Assembly (NCBI GenBank): GCA_037447655.1
Contig: JBBHKE010002967.1
Coordinates: 30,213 to 94,212 of the forward strand
Direction of reading: 5' to 3'
Source of the DNA: Zygnema cylindricum
Lineage: Eukaryota; Streptophyta; Zygnematophyceae; Zygnematales; Zygnemataceae
DNA: 64,000 nt
A program made the translations under genes and the position numbers. The number at the start of each line of letters is the position of its first letter. The first letter of the stretch is position 1. Positions 45,412 through 56,469 of the stretch are shown piece after piece. The notes below the pieces were generated by a model, which did no database searches, was not told the origin of the DNA, and worked only from the letters and a program-made list of their open reading frames with translations.

Positions 45412-45867
45412 TCACCCGTGGCAAAACCACTGTCCAGCCGGGATAGTGTGCAAAGGTGGAACCAAACACTCCATATGGAATCCTAAATTGCAATAGTCAC
45501 AAAGGAGCATTGTTGTTTCTCCATCAGATCGTCGGTATAATAGGCACTCAGTGGCCTTGGTAATTGGTATCCGCCACGGGTCCATGCTGTGGGAAAGATC
45601 GGGTAGATAGCAGGGGGCACAATGTTTCGAATGCTCCCCCAAAGTTCGCGTGTCGGCCCCTTGTAGGCTTAATAATCTATTGGGGTCGATTTTTGTTATC
45701 CTCAAAAATATGAGCTGACACATCCGTGTCAAGTGTATCAAAAGTTTGCCGTCGCAAATAAACGTAATCCCCCACCCGAAAGGGTTTTTGTCGTGGTCGG
45801 TAGCTGCCATTGCGAGTCGTCGCAAACCGTTAAGAGTCTTCGTGTTGGGCAATCTGCAAGTTTTCAA
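45412..45867 (-). pseudogene. gypsy A integrase tail with PHD finger
   Basis: The 151-codon frame continues the integrase C-terminus (a beta-rich FICDGKLLIHLTRM, then GADTRTLGEHS). It ends in a PHD-type Cys4-His-Cys3 finger: ECLLYRRSDGETTMLLCDYC, then GFHMECLVPPLHTIPAGQWF, then Cys. Six of eight zinc ligands are present. The second is Tyr (a likely TGT-to-TAT change) and the eighth is replaced by the terminating TGA (likely from TGC/TGT). PHD fingers read the histone H3 tail, often H3K4 methylation. In this position many gypsy chromoviruses carry a chromodomain, so a targeting role is plausible but inferred. Confidence 0.78.
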
Positions 45868-46710
45868 AAGCCATGGGCATTTCTTTAGCGAAAAGCAACG
45901 CTCGGTTAGTTAGTTCTTCCAAAAACAGAGAATTAGACATAAGTGGTAGAGGTAAGCTCGCGGCTTTCTGTACATTCCTACCTAGTAGTGGTTTCCGACC
46001 AAATAACACATAATAAAGGCTGAAATTTGCCATACTGGCCTGTACAGACATGCGATAACCCATGACAATACATCCCAATGATTCATCCCACACTGTAATC
46101 TGTTTTTCTCAGCAATGTTTACGCAAAGCACGCTTAAAGGTTTGTACTGCTCTCTCTGCCAAACCATCTGCTTGAGGATGATCTCGGCTCGTCCGCCGGT
46201 GATCCATTAACGCCTCGTCCAGCATCTCCTGAAATTCACCGCGGAACTCGGTTCCTTGGTCGGTAAGTACTTCTGCCGGGGCTCCGTATCGGAGTAACAC
46301 ATACTCTTTGAAAGCTGCCGTGGTGAGTTTGGCAGTTTTCTGTGAAAGGGCCACAACTTCCACCCATTTGCTGAAATTTTTGATCATAATCATAATGTAC
46401 TGCTTGCCCCTTCGAGAAATGGGAAAGGGTCCTGCAAGATCACACGACCACCTGTAAAAGAGACCCCGAATAGGCAAGGGCTGAAGGGAGGTTTGTCGGT
46501 TAGAAAATAAAGTTCTTAGCCGGTCACAGATGCTGCATTCGTGCAACACAGCCGCCACATCAGCCTGCATGCCGGACCACCAATAACATGCCTGTACCAA
46601 ACTCAAAGTCCGTTTGGTGCCATAGTGTCCAAGGTCAGTACGAATTTGGTTGATAAGTGATAATCGTTCCGTCGGTCGTGGGACATGCCGGTGACTTCCA
46701 TCTTAGAGAA
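45830..46710 (-). pseudogene. gypsy A integrase (broken)
   Basis: The zinc-binding tail reads CYWWSGMQADVAAVLHECSI with Cys-x2-Cys (CSICDR). The catalytic core follows: WSCDLAGPFP (first Asp), LTDQGTEFRGEF (second Asp), and the Glu region in MLDEALMDHRRTSRDHPQADG. The frame breaks at 46109 and resumes as MGYRMSVQASMANFSLYYVL and FGRKPLLGRN, the gypsy integrase C-terminal part. Single-base damage in several places. Confidence 0.88.
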
Positions 46711-46898
46711 GACGAATAAGTGAGCCCCCCATCCATAAGTAACTTTGGGCTCTCTTACGAACACGCTCCTCTTCCATTGGTAAGGTGCCCGCCCGAAAAG
46801 ACTGAGTAGATAGGAAAAGAATTAAAGCACTGTCCCGCCACGGATCGTGTTCGGTTTTGTGATATGTAGGTGCGGAAAAACTGTAGATCTGATGCGCT

Positions 46899-48113
46899 TC
46901 AGCCGATAGGGAGGCAACCGTTTCGCCATCCAAAATCCTGTCGTACACCGTTATCATTGGAGTGGGGCAAAGGGTTCATTGAGAGGCCGTCGGCATTCAA
47001 ACCGAGGAGCCCCGGTCGATGGATTATTTCCATGTCATATTTCTGCAAAATAAGAGCCCAACGAGCTAATTTGCCGGATAGCTTGTCATTGGTCATGAGC
47101 CAATGCAATGGTTGATGGTCAGTAAGAAGGGTAAAAGGCTTGCCATAGAGATAATGTCAGAAATGCACAATACCCCAAACTGTGGCATGGCACTCCCCCT
47201 CATAACTACTGTAATTTGACTCTGCTTGATTGTTTCTCCGACTGGCATAAGCCACCACATATTCCTCACCTGTGAGTTCACGCTGAGTTAGGATGGCTGC
47301 AATACCGGGCTTACCAAAGTTCGTCTGTAGGCAAAATGGCAACTTCTGATTTGGGGGACGAAGAATACGAGCGGTGGACAGTGCGTCCTTTAAGCCGTGT
47401 AATGCCTTGATCTGAGAGGGTCTCCACGTGAACGGGAGTGATTTCTTCAAGAGTTCATTTAATGGAGATGCAACTGTGCAGAAACTAGGAACAAACCGTC
47501 GGTAATAATTGGCTAACCCCAGAAATGCACACAGGCTAATCAAATCAGTTGGGGCCGGTAGTTTACTAATTGCTTCCACTTTGACTTATAGCGGAGAAAT
47601 TCCCTGAGATGAGATAAAATGCCCAAGGTATGGGACCCCTTCGGCCCCAAAGTTACATTTGGCAAGATGACATTTAAGTCCCACTTTTTTTTAATTCCTT
47701 CTACACCCACTCTATATGCAATGCATGTTCCTCTATAGAGGCTGAAGCGATGATTAGATCGTCGATATAGCAACGGGCAAACTACACCCCTCTAAGACTG
47801 AGTCCATGACTTTTTGGAATACTGCCGATGCATTCTTCAGTCCAAAGGGCATAAAAGCCCATTCCCAATGTCCGTCACTACCCCAAAAAGCAGTTTTGTG
47901 TCGATCTTTTTCCTCTATTTCGATTTGATTAAATCCCTGTCGCAAATCTAGGATGCCAAAATATTTAGCTCCGCCCACGTGATCAAAAATGTCCTCGGCC
48001 AACGGCATTGGATGTCGGTCCTGGATTATACGTGAATTCAGTTCTCGATAGTCCCCACACATGCGACGTTCTGTAAAATTCCCCTCCACGTTTTTTTTAC
48101 GGGGCATGACAGT
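46899..48113 (-). pseudogene. gypsy A reverse transcriptase and RNase H (broken)
   Basis: RT begins PTVMPRKKN, with RRMCGDYRELN and YFGILDLRQGFNQIEI, then AFMPFGLKNASAVFQ. A frameshift near 47780 moves the catalytic CYIDDLII box (about 47751-47772) to another frame, though its residues are intact. The connection/RNase H part follows: FLGLANYYRRFV, LPFTWRPSQ, then EEYVVAYASRRNNQAESNYS, the last continuing after another break to RWALILQKYDMEIIHRPG. Activity is ruled out by the breaks. Confidence 0.88.
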
Positions 48114-48123
48114 GGGCGCCGCG

Positions 48124-49180
48124 TGAAACTTTGAGACCTCTATAAGTCCTCAGAGTGGACAGCTTTCAAGAAAACTCTAGGATAACCCTGACCCCTTTGT
48201 GTTACATCAATAATAAGTGCCACCTGGCAGACAAAAACTCTGACCACCTTCACCCCTTTGAAGGCAAGACTCCCTTGAGTCGATAGCTAAAAGAATCTCT
48301 TGAATTTGCTCTCCTGAGCAGTAAGTTATGGAGGGTCAAAGTTTACCTTTTGTACAGAAGCTCTATGGGAGAGAGGGTCCTATCTACTAATTTTTTCTAA
48401 GTCCTATCTCTCTCACAGACTTTATCTACTGATGTACGAAGCCAATCAGATTACACTTCCGTACACAAAAGTACAACTGACGGTGTACTCGATGTACGAA
48501 CAATGTACGACATGCCTAAATGTCGACACGTGGTATATCCGGATTTGCTCCCTTAATCCTCGGAGATGTCGCGATCCAATATTATTCTGCCACGTGTCAT
48601 CCGATTGGCAATGACCATAAACCGCCGAAATCCTCTAATGCGATCTGGGCATTCATTCCGGCCGTCTGATTAAATGCACATTTAATCGTAGCCGTAATAA
48701 ATACCTGTGCGGTATTCGTTTCGCTATCCAAACAAATGCGCGGTACTTGCTTCATATCCGTACCGTACTTCGTACTTCTTCATAACTGAACCTATGTATT
48801 CCGTAAGCAGTTGTTGTTAAATGAAATATCCTACATAGTAACGTTTAAATAATTATCAGACCACATAGCACGTATCATTAGTTCTAGACCTAACACATAA
48901 GGTTAGTGTCTACCTGGTGTCTGCCGGCCGGCATGTACCAGGATCAAATCCTGGATGCATCACTAATTCTTTTAGTAAATAAACTACCATTAAATAAATC
49001 AACTAATTCATTTCCCGTAAACCTCTGATAGCTTAGGTAGCCATGGCTCTAGCTTTCTCTCCAATTTCTTAGTGACTGCGACAAGTGTGGGAGTTGGAGA
49101 GAGAAGTTAGAGATAGACTGCCTCGGCTTCTTTCTATTTAGACGTAGAAAATACTTAAAACAGAACCATCAATTTCTACA
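48124..49180 (-). repeat. copia-2 3' LTR (1057 bp)
   Basis: Full-length TG...CA LTR, begins (plus strand) TGAAACTTTGAGACC and ends TCAATTTCTACA. Contains the antisense tRNA-like patch CAGGATCAAATCCTGG (48938-48953). Confidence 0.95.
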
Positions 49181-52100
49181 CTCCCCTTATTTTCTAGTCA
49201 ATCTTTAATTTTTAGACCTCACTTCTCCTTGCAGAAAATCAGCTTAGAGGAAGGCACAGATTTGGTCATCATATCTGCTACCATCTCGCTATCTGGTCGG
49301 TACTCTAAACTGATTATTTTGTTTTCTACTTTCTCTCTAACAAACCTTAGTCTAATGTCCATGCGTTTGGCTTTAAAATGATGTTTAAGATTGGCAGAAA
49401 TGCGATTGCTGCCTGATTATCACAATAAATTTTCTACACACCACTTTTAAGGTGACCAAGCTCACCAAGCAAAGACTTGACCCACATCAATTCTTTTACA
49501 ACAGAGCAAGAGGCCATATACTTTGCCTCCATGGTGGATTGAGCAATAACCTTTTGCTGTTTGCTACTCCAACAGCAAGCCCCATCACCCACATATAATA
49601 CATACCCAGAAGTACATCTCCTCATAGGAGCATCACCATAACTGGCATCACTCCCAATAGCGATGTTAGTATTCTCCCCACCCAAATGCAACCATAGATC
49701 CCTAGTTCCTATCAAATATATAAGGACTCTCTTATTTGCCTCCCAATCCCTCATAGTGGGAGCATTTAGACTTCTACTCAGCACTCCTACAACAACAGCT
49801 AAATCCGGCCGGGTACAATTCATAAAATAGATTAGACTTCCCACTACTTGCCTGTAAGGAATAGTTTGCATGAACTTCTGTTCTTCAGGAGATAATTCCT
49901 CTTCTAAGACTATGACTCATTCTTCCTCACTCCCCTCACTTCCTTTCTTTAACTCCATTGGAGTTGTACAACTATTAGCTTTATCCATCTGAAATTTGTC
50001 AAGCATGTTCCCTATTGCTTCCTTTTGAGTCAATCTTATAATCTTTCTTTTTCGGTCTCTTTCTTTTTGAATTCCCAAAATATATTTTGCTTCCCCCATA
50101 TCCTTCATTTTAAATCTTCCCTTAAGATCGGTTTTCAATTTATTAATTTTTTCCATTGATTTAGTTAAAACAAGCAAGTCATCAACATAAATTGCAATAA
50201 ATATAACACATTCCTCATCTTCAAAAACATAGATTGAGTGATTTGAGATGATCCCTATATATCCCAGACCGGTAAGAAACTCATCAAGCTTCTTATTCCA
50301 CTGTTGAGGCACCTGTTTCAAACCATAAAGAGATTTAATCAGTCGGCATACCTTACTCTCCTCTCCTTCCTCCACAAACCCTTCGGATTGTCGCATGAAG
50401 ATCTCCTCTTCCAATTTTCCATGCAAAAAGGCTGTCTTGATGTCCATCTGGTGCACTTCCATGTCTTTTGCTGCTGCCAGACTGAGAAGTATGCGGACGG
50501 AGGGAAATCTGACGACCGGCGCAAAGGTTTCCTCTTAGTCAATTCCCTCCTTTTGTGTAAATCCCTTTGCCACTAATAGGGCCATGTAGCGCTCGATTGT
50601 GTCATCTGGGTTCAGTTTTAGTTTGAAAACCTACTTACAACCGATTGGTTTTCGGTTAGGTGGACAATCCACCAGCTCCGAAGTATCGGCTGCCATAATT
50701 GAGGCCATCTCCTCATTGATGGCTGTCTTCCACCGGTTTCTTTCTGGACAAGTCATCGCCTCTCCATAAGTCCGAGGTTCATCTTGATGAGATAGTTTAG
50801 TTACCTTGTTATTAACCTGTTTTTCTTGCAGTCTTTTGCTACTTCTCCTCCCTCCCTCAAAATCTGAGGCCGGAATAGATGGTTCTCGTGGATTCTTTCG
50901 AACAAACTCGGCTTCTCCCCTATCCCTTGATTCCGAATCAATTTCCACCACGTCTTCCGCTTCGAGTAGAGTTGTCACTGGAGTTTCCACAGCCGAGTCC
51001 TTTTCGGTCTGATTTGTACCTGCAATAATGTCATCTTCTCTAAAACGTGGATAGTTAGGAAGCTCAAAGTCATCGGAATTTTCTGACTCAAATCTGATTT
51101 TTACTGACTTTGTATATTTGAAAGGATCCACAGACTTTCCTTCATCCATAACTACTAGATGCTTTACTAAGATTATATCTTCCTTTTTTAGATCATAAAC
51201 TCTGTATTGTTTAACATCCTCATCATATGCTAAAAAGTATCCTGATTTTCCTTTAGGATCTAGCTTCCTATTAGACAGATTTGTATCCAGACTGAATACT
51301 TGACTGCCGAAAACCTTTAAGTGAGATATGTCTGGTTTCCAGCCTGTCCATTTCTCATAAGGTGTTTGATCTTTTATAGCTGAAGTAAGAACTCTATTTT
51401 TGAGGTAATTAGCATAGTTCATTGCTTCTGCCCAAAACCTTTTTCCTATCTTCTTATCTGACAACATACTTTTATCACTCTCACTTAGAGTTCTATTTAA
51501 CCTTTATGCTACCCCATTCTGTTCCGGGTTTTCTGGAACTGTCTTTTGGTGTTGGACTCCTTCTTCCCTCAGAAAATCCTCAAACTGGTTAGAAGTATAC
51601 TCTCCACCATTGTCACTTCTTACTCTCTTGATTGGAGTTTCATGGAGTTTTTTGCTCCATGCTTTATATTGTCTAAAACAGTCCTCAGCTTTTGACTTAT
51701 TTTTCAAAAAATACACCCGCGAATACCGAGACCAATCATCATTGATAGTCATCATAAATCTCTTCCCCCCCGGTTAGGGCACTTTAGCCGGTCCCCAAAT
51801 ATCTGTGTGTATTAGATCTAGAATTTTTTCTCCCTTATAGGTGGCTGTTTTAGGAAAGGGTAATCTGTGTGCTTTACCTTGAGCACATCCACTATAATCA
51901 CTTATATTATCACTCTCACTGAACTGAATCCCTTCCACCACTCCCATCTTTTTCCTCTCTTTTAACTTATCTAGATTCACATGCCCAAGCCTCTTATGCC
52001 ACATCATAATATCATGAACACTAGCATAATAAAGCTTCTTTGTTTCATTACTTAAAATCAGCCTAAACATCCCTTGGCTACCTTTCTCAGCAATGAAATA

Positions 52101-53527
52101 GACATCCTCCTCAAAATTAGCAGTAAAGACTCCTTCCCTAGTGCTAGTAATAAAACCCTTATCATCTAATACAGATGTAGAGATGAGGTTTTTGTTCAGC
52201 TCCGGAATAAACAATACATCAGAGAATGTTACTATTGATGTCTTTCGTTCTACTAACACTTGGAGATCTACCGATCCTACAACAGTAGTAGTGACTATCC
52301 TCCCATTCCCGTACTCTATATCTACGGTGGGAATCTTTCTTATCTTAGTGAACAGGTGCTTATCCTTACACATGTGCATAGAGGCACCTGAATCTATAAT
52401 CCAGCCTGCTTCACCTTTCAATCCACCTTAACACATTTATGCCTTCGTGGAATTCCGACCTCGTTTTTTGCCTCCAACTCCTCATCCAATAAGAGCTCAT
52501 CGTCCTTGTCCTCGGATTTTGCCTCATGTACCTGGGTCACAAGGGCCTTTTTCTTTCCTCTTGGGGTGCCATTAGTCTGCCCCTCTTTTAACCGAAGCTC
52601 GATAAGCTTAGTGCATTCTGCCATATAGTGCCCCCGTTTCTTACAAAAATAACATAAACCTTTGGGAGCCTTTGGTCCGAACTCGACAGTCTGATTTTTC
52701 TGCTCCCTCCCTCCATAGTTTCTGGCCGGTTTTCGTGAATCCTTGTTCCTCCAATCGGTCGTAGTTGCCAGGGCTTGCCCACTCTTTCCTCCCCTTTGGA
52801 TCTCAATCGTATTCTCCCGAACGAGAATCATCCCTACCACCGAGTTCCATATCCACCTTGAGTCCGAAGGGTCCTGCACATGGTTGACTATGTTCTCGAA
52901 CTCATTTGGTAACTTCATCGGTAAACAGTTAACCTTTTCTTTTTCACTAAAAACTTTTCCCGCACTCTCTAGCTCCATGAAGAGTGTAGCAAGCTCATTG
53001 CAAAAATCCAACATCTTCCCCCCTTTGTATACATACTCCTTAACTTTCTGATCAGCCAACTGTTGTTGCTCAATCGTACCACTTCGGTACATGTCTATGA
53101 GAGCCATCCAAAGATCGGATGCCCTTTCTACTTGCAAATGAGGACATGCAAGCCCTTGAGTAAGATGGCGGAGGATGAAGTGCTTTGCCGCCATATTGAT
53201 GAATTTCCAGGTATCAGTATCATTCTCCTCGTTCCTCGAAATAGGTGACATGAATGCTGAACCATTTGCTATTGGTGTGGTTGTCTCCTTCTCTTTTTTT
53301 TTGTCCACCACCTTTCCTTCCTTTGTCTCCTCCGTTGAAGATGGATCTGGTTTTGTTGTGAATCTGCTTCCTCCAAACCCTGGAGGGATTCCAAAACTTG
53401 ATGGACGCCCCACTCGTCCACTCACTATCCCCCAAAACCTTTTCTCGCATAGAGCTCATGTCATCATACTTTCCCAATATATGAAGCGAGTTCCATTAAA
53501 GATGGGTACCCTAGAGGGTGGGCCCAT
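49181..53527 (-). pseudogene. copia-2 gag-pol polyprotein (broken)
   Basis: Sense order: gag from the ATG within the primer site (53527), with an intact CCHC knuckle (CYFCKKRGHYMAEC, near 52615-52660); retropepsin WIIDSGASMHMC near 52390; GAG-pre-integrase with MWHKRLGHVN; integrase (SDNGGEYTSNQFE, PENPEQNGVAE; break at 51504-51467); RT 50690-49917 with IYVDDLLVL; RNase H 49871-49200. About five stops or shifts interrupt it, fewer than in copia 1. The broken 335-codon gag frame is the best gag in the window. Confidence 0.9.
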
Positions 53528-53531
53528 AACC
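53519..53531 (-). other. copia-2 primer-binding site (internal initiator tRNA-Met)
   Basis: The sense strand reads GGTTATGGGCCCA immediately after the 5' LTR, followed by CC. All 13 bases, and probably 15, are complementary to the anticodon stem-loop of plant initiator tRNA-Met. The central ATG pairs with the CAT anticodon and is the likely gag start. Confidence 0.85.
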
Positions 53532-54586
53532 TGAAACTCTGAGACCTTTGTAAGTCCTCAGAGTGGACAGCTTTCAAGAAGCCTCTAGGATAACCCCCCT
53601 TTGTGTTACAGCAATAATAACTGCCACCTTGGCAAACAAAAACTCTGATCATATTCACCCATTTGAAGGCAAGACTTCCTTGAGTCGATAGCAAAAAGAA
53701 TCTTTGAATTTGCTCTCCTGAGCAGTAAGTTATGGAGGGTCAAAGTTTACCTTTTGTACAAAAGCTCTATGGGAGAGAGGGTCCTATCTACTAATTTTTT
53801 CTAAGTCCTATCTCTCTCACAGACTTTATCTACTGATGTACGAAGCCAATAAGATTACACTTCCGTACACAAAAGTACAGTTGCCGGTGTACTTTATGTA
53901 CGAACAATGTACGACATGCCTGAATGTCGACACGTGGTATATCCGGATTTGCTCCCTTAATCCTCGGAGATGCCGCGATCCAATATTATTCTACCACGTG
54001 TCATCCGATGTGGCAATGACCATAAACTGTCGAAATCCTCTTCCGTGATCTCGGCATTCATTCCGGCCGTCTGATTAAATGCACATTTAATCGTAGCCGT
54101 AATAAATACCCGCGCGGTATTCGTTTCGCTATCGAAACAAATGCGCGGTACTTGCTTCATATCCGTACCGTACTTCGTACTTCTTCATAACTAAACCTAT
54201 AAATTCCGTAAGCAGTTGTTGTTAAATAAAATATCCTACATAGTAACGTTTAAATAATCATCAGACCACATAGCACGTATCATTAGTTCTAGACCTAACG
54301 GATAAAGTTACTGTCTACCTGGTGTCTGCCGGCCGGCAAGTACCAGGATCAAATCTTGGATGCATCACTAATTCTTTTAGTAAATAAACTACCATTAAAT
54401 AAATTAACTAATTCATTTCCCGTAAACCTCTGGATACCTTTAGTAGCCATGGCTCTAGCTTCCTCTCCAATTTCTTAGTGACTGCGACAAGTGTGGGAGT
54501 TGGAGAGAGAAGTTAGAGATAGACTGCCTCGGCTTCTTTCTATTTAGACCTAGAAAATACTTCAAAGAGAACCATCGATTTTTACA
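53532..54586 (-). repeat. copia LTR shared between copia 2 and a copia-3 fragment
   Basis: 1055 bp. It acts as 5' LTR of copia 2. On its other side the polypurine tract and RNase H end of another copy (54587-54935) follow, so it is also that copy's 3' LTR. This is the arrangement left by LTR-LTR recombination or a tandem array. Confidence 0.92.
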
Positions 54587-54935
54587 CTCCCCTTATTTTA
54601 TAGTCAATCTTTAATTTTTAGACCACACTTCTCCCTGCAAAAAATTAGCTTAGGGGAAGGCACAGGTTTGGTCTTCATATTTGCTACCATCTCGCTATCT
54701 GGTCTGTACTCTAAACTGATTATTTTGTTTTCAACTTTCTCTCTAACAAAGCTGAGTTTAATGTCCATGTGTTTGGCTTCAAATGATGTTTAGGATTGGC
54801 AGAAATAGCGATTGCTGCCTGATTATCACAATAAATTTTCTGCACACCACTCTTAACTTGACCCACATCAATTCTTTTACAGCAGAGTAAGAGGCCATAT
54901 ACTCAGCCTCCATGGTGGATTGAGCAAGAACCTCA
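54587..54935 (-). pseudogene. copia-3 RNase H end, truncated
   Basis: The terminal part of copia pol, colinear with 60365-60735 but with a ~35-bp internal deletion (near 54855) and extra substitutions. It stops after the words for the catalytic STMEAEYMA region (GAGCAAGAACC), and gypsy sequence begins directly. Confidence 0.85.
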
Positions 54936-56112
54936 CATTGGCCACATTGATCTGATTTTCCTTGATCCTCCGTCCATCCATCCCTTCAAGTGTCAAGACC
55001 CCCTTATTGGAGACTTCCACTACTTTCAAAATCACCCTCCCCGCTGAAATGTCAAGAGTGTCCTTTTTCTGTTGCATCCGATACACAAAATCCCCGGGCA
55101 GAAATCGCCGTTGCCGCGGGACAAAATTCCCATTCCGGCGTTGCGAATACCGGAGTTGATCTTGGAGCTGAGTTGCTTGTAAATATCCCATGGCCAGAGG
55201 CATTTCCCGGTGAAATACCTTGGCCCTGTCGGGAATCAATTTTTCAACCGTTCCCTTGCTGTCCATCTCCGGAAGGACCACTGCTTGGGCCGAGGTAGCG
55301 CCGGGGAGGATGGGATGCCGTCCGAACAAAATGAAATATGGGCTGTAGGAGTGGAGGGATGCTTGCCGGCTGAATCGGTACCCCATGGCGATCTAAGGCA
55401 CCCTTCTATCCCACTCTCCTAGATCCTCTTCCACAGCATATTTACGCAGTGACCGCTTCACTGTCTGCATGCACCTTTCGGCCAAACCGTCGGCTTGTGG
55501 GTGGTCTCGGCTGGTCAGCCGGTGGTCTATGAGGCACAATTCCAACAAGTTGGAGAATTCTCCCGCAAATTCGCAGCCGTGGTCGGTCATAAATTCGGTT
55601 GGGGACCCAAATTGGGAAAGCACTTTCTACAAGAATGCGTCTGCAATCGCCTTGGACTCCTTCCTGGGTAAGACCACCAATTCGATCCACTTGGAAAAAT
55701 GCTCTATCATTACCAATACAAAGCGGTTCCCTCGTCTGCTAGTGGGGAGAGGACCCAGAAGATCTAGAGACCACCGATAAAACATTCCCCTGATGGGAAG
55801 GGAATGAAGCTGAGAACCTCCCTTTTTGTCGAAAGCTGCTTTGACTCGGTCACAGAAGAAACACGTCTGCACAATCCGATTGACTTGGGTCTGCAACCCG
55901 TGCCACCAATACGACCCTGCGACCAAGGAGGTGGTCTGTTTCTGCCCAAAATGGCCACACTGCTGGTGAAGGTTAAAAATAACAGTCTCCTTGTCGGCCA
56001 GGGGAGGAACCACTTTCCTCGTCCCATCAGCCCACTTCCGGATTAAGATGCCCCTTTCCCTCTCGTATGCCGCCATTCGTGTTTCCACCTGAGATAACTG
56101 CACTCTTGACAA
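54936..56112 (-). pseudogene. gypsy B1 integrase (broken, 3'-truncated)
   Basis: The HHCC zinc finger is complete (HQQCGHFG, then CFFCDR). Core: YRWSLDLLGPLP, MTDHGCEFAGEF, then IDHRLTSRDHPQADGLAERC. The C-terminal module (RRFLPGDFVYRM, GVLTLEGMDGRRIKENQINV) ends where copia sequence begins. No PHD finger is present; if this family has one like gypsy A, it was lost at the junction. Confidence 0.88.
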
Positions 56113-56469
56113 ATGCTAAAAAGGGTATCCTTGTTGGACAGATTCGAGAGCCTCTAGATCGTTCCAAATATCTTTCCGTCCAGCCCCTATTGGCGCCTGC
56201 CCCTCCACGTCTGCAGAGAAAGTTGAGATTTCCCCCAGAGATTGAGGAAGCCAAATAAAGGCAGAGGAAGCTCGAATGAGTCCCAAATTGATTTTCAGGA
56301 TCCTCATCATGGCGGGCCCCGGTGGAATCTCTAGTGGAAGGGTCAGGATTTCTGCTAAGTCCATCGACATTCCCATGAATCTCTCCAGCCCGTTGGATTA
56401 TGTCGAAGTCATATTCCCGCATTATTAATACCCACTTGGCGAGCTTGCCAGTGAGCTTGCTGTTCTCCA

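Larger units (their letters stand above)
45351..48123 (-). mobile_element. Ty3/gypsy element A with C-terminal PHD finger (5'-truncated, decayed)
   Basis: Sense-strand order: RT, RNase H, integrase, PHD, that is gypsy order. The element is cut at 48123 within the RT N-terminus, where a copia LTR begins; gag and protease are missing. Multiple frameshifts. Related to, but distinct from, the methyltransferase-bearing gypsy copies at 54936 and 61850. Confidence 0.88.
48124..54586 (-). mobile_element. Ty1/copia LTR retrotransposon 2
   Basis: The LTR at 48124-49180 (3' in sense) and the LTR at 53532-54586 (5' in sense) enclose gag-PR-IN-RT-RNaseH. The PBS at 53519-53531 abuts the 5' LTR and the polypurine tract abuts the 3' LTR. 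No target duplication is found (CCGCG left, CTCCC right) because the right LTR also continues into another copia internal end at 54587. Same family as copia 1 and copia 4. Confidence 0.93.
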
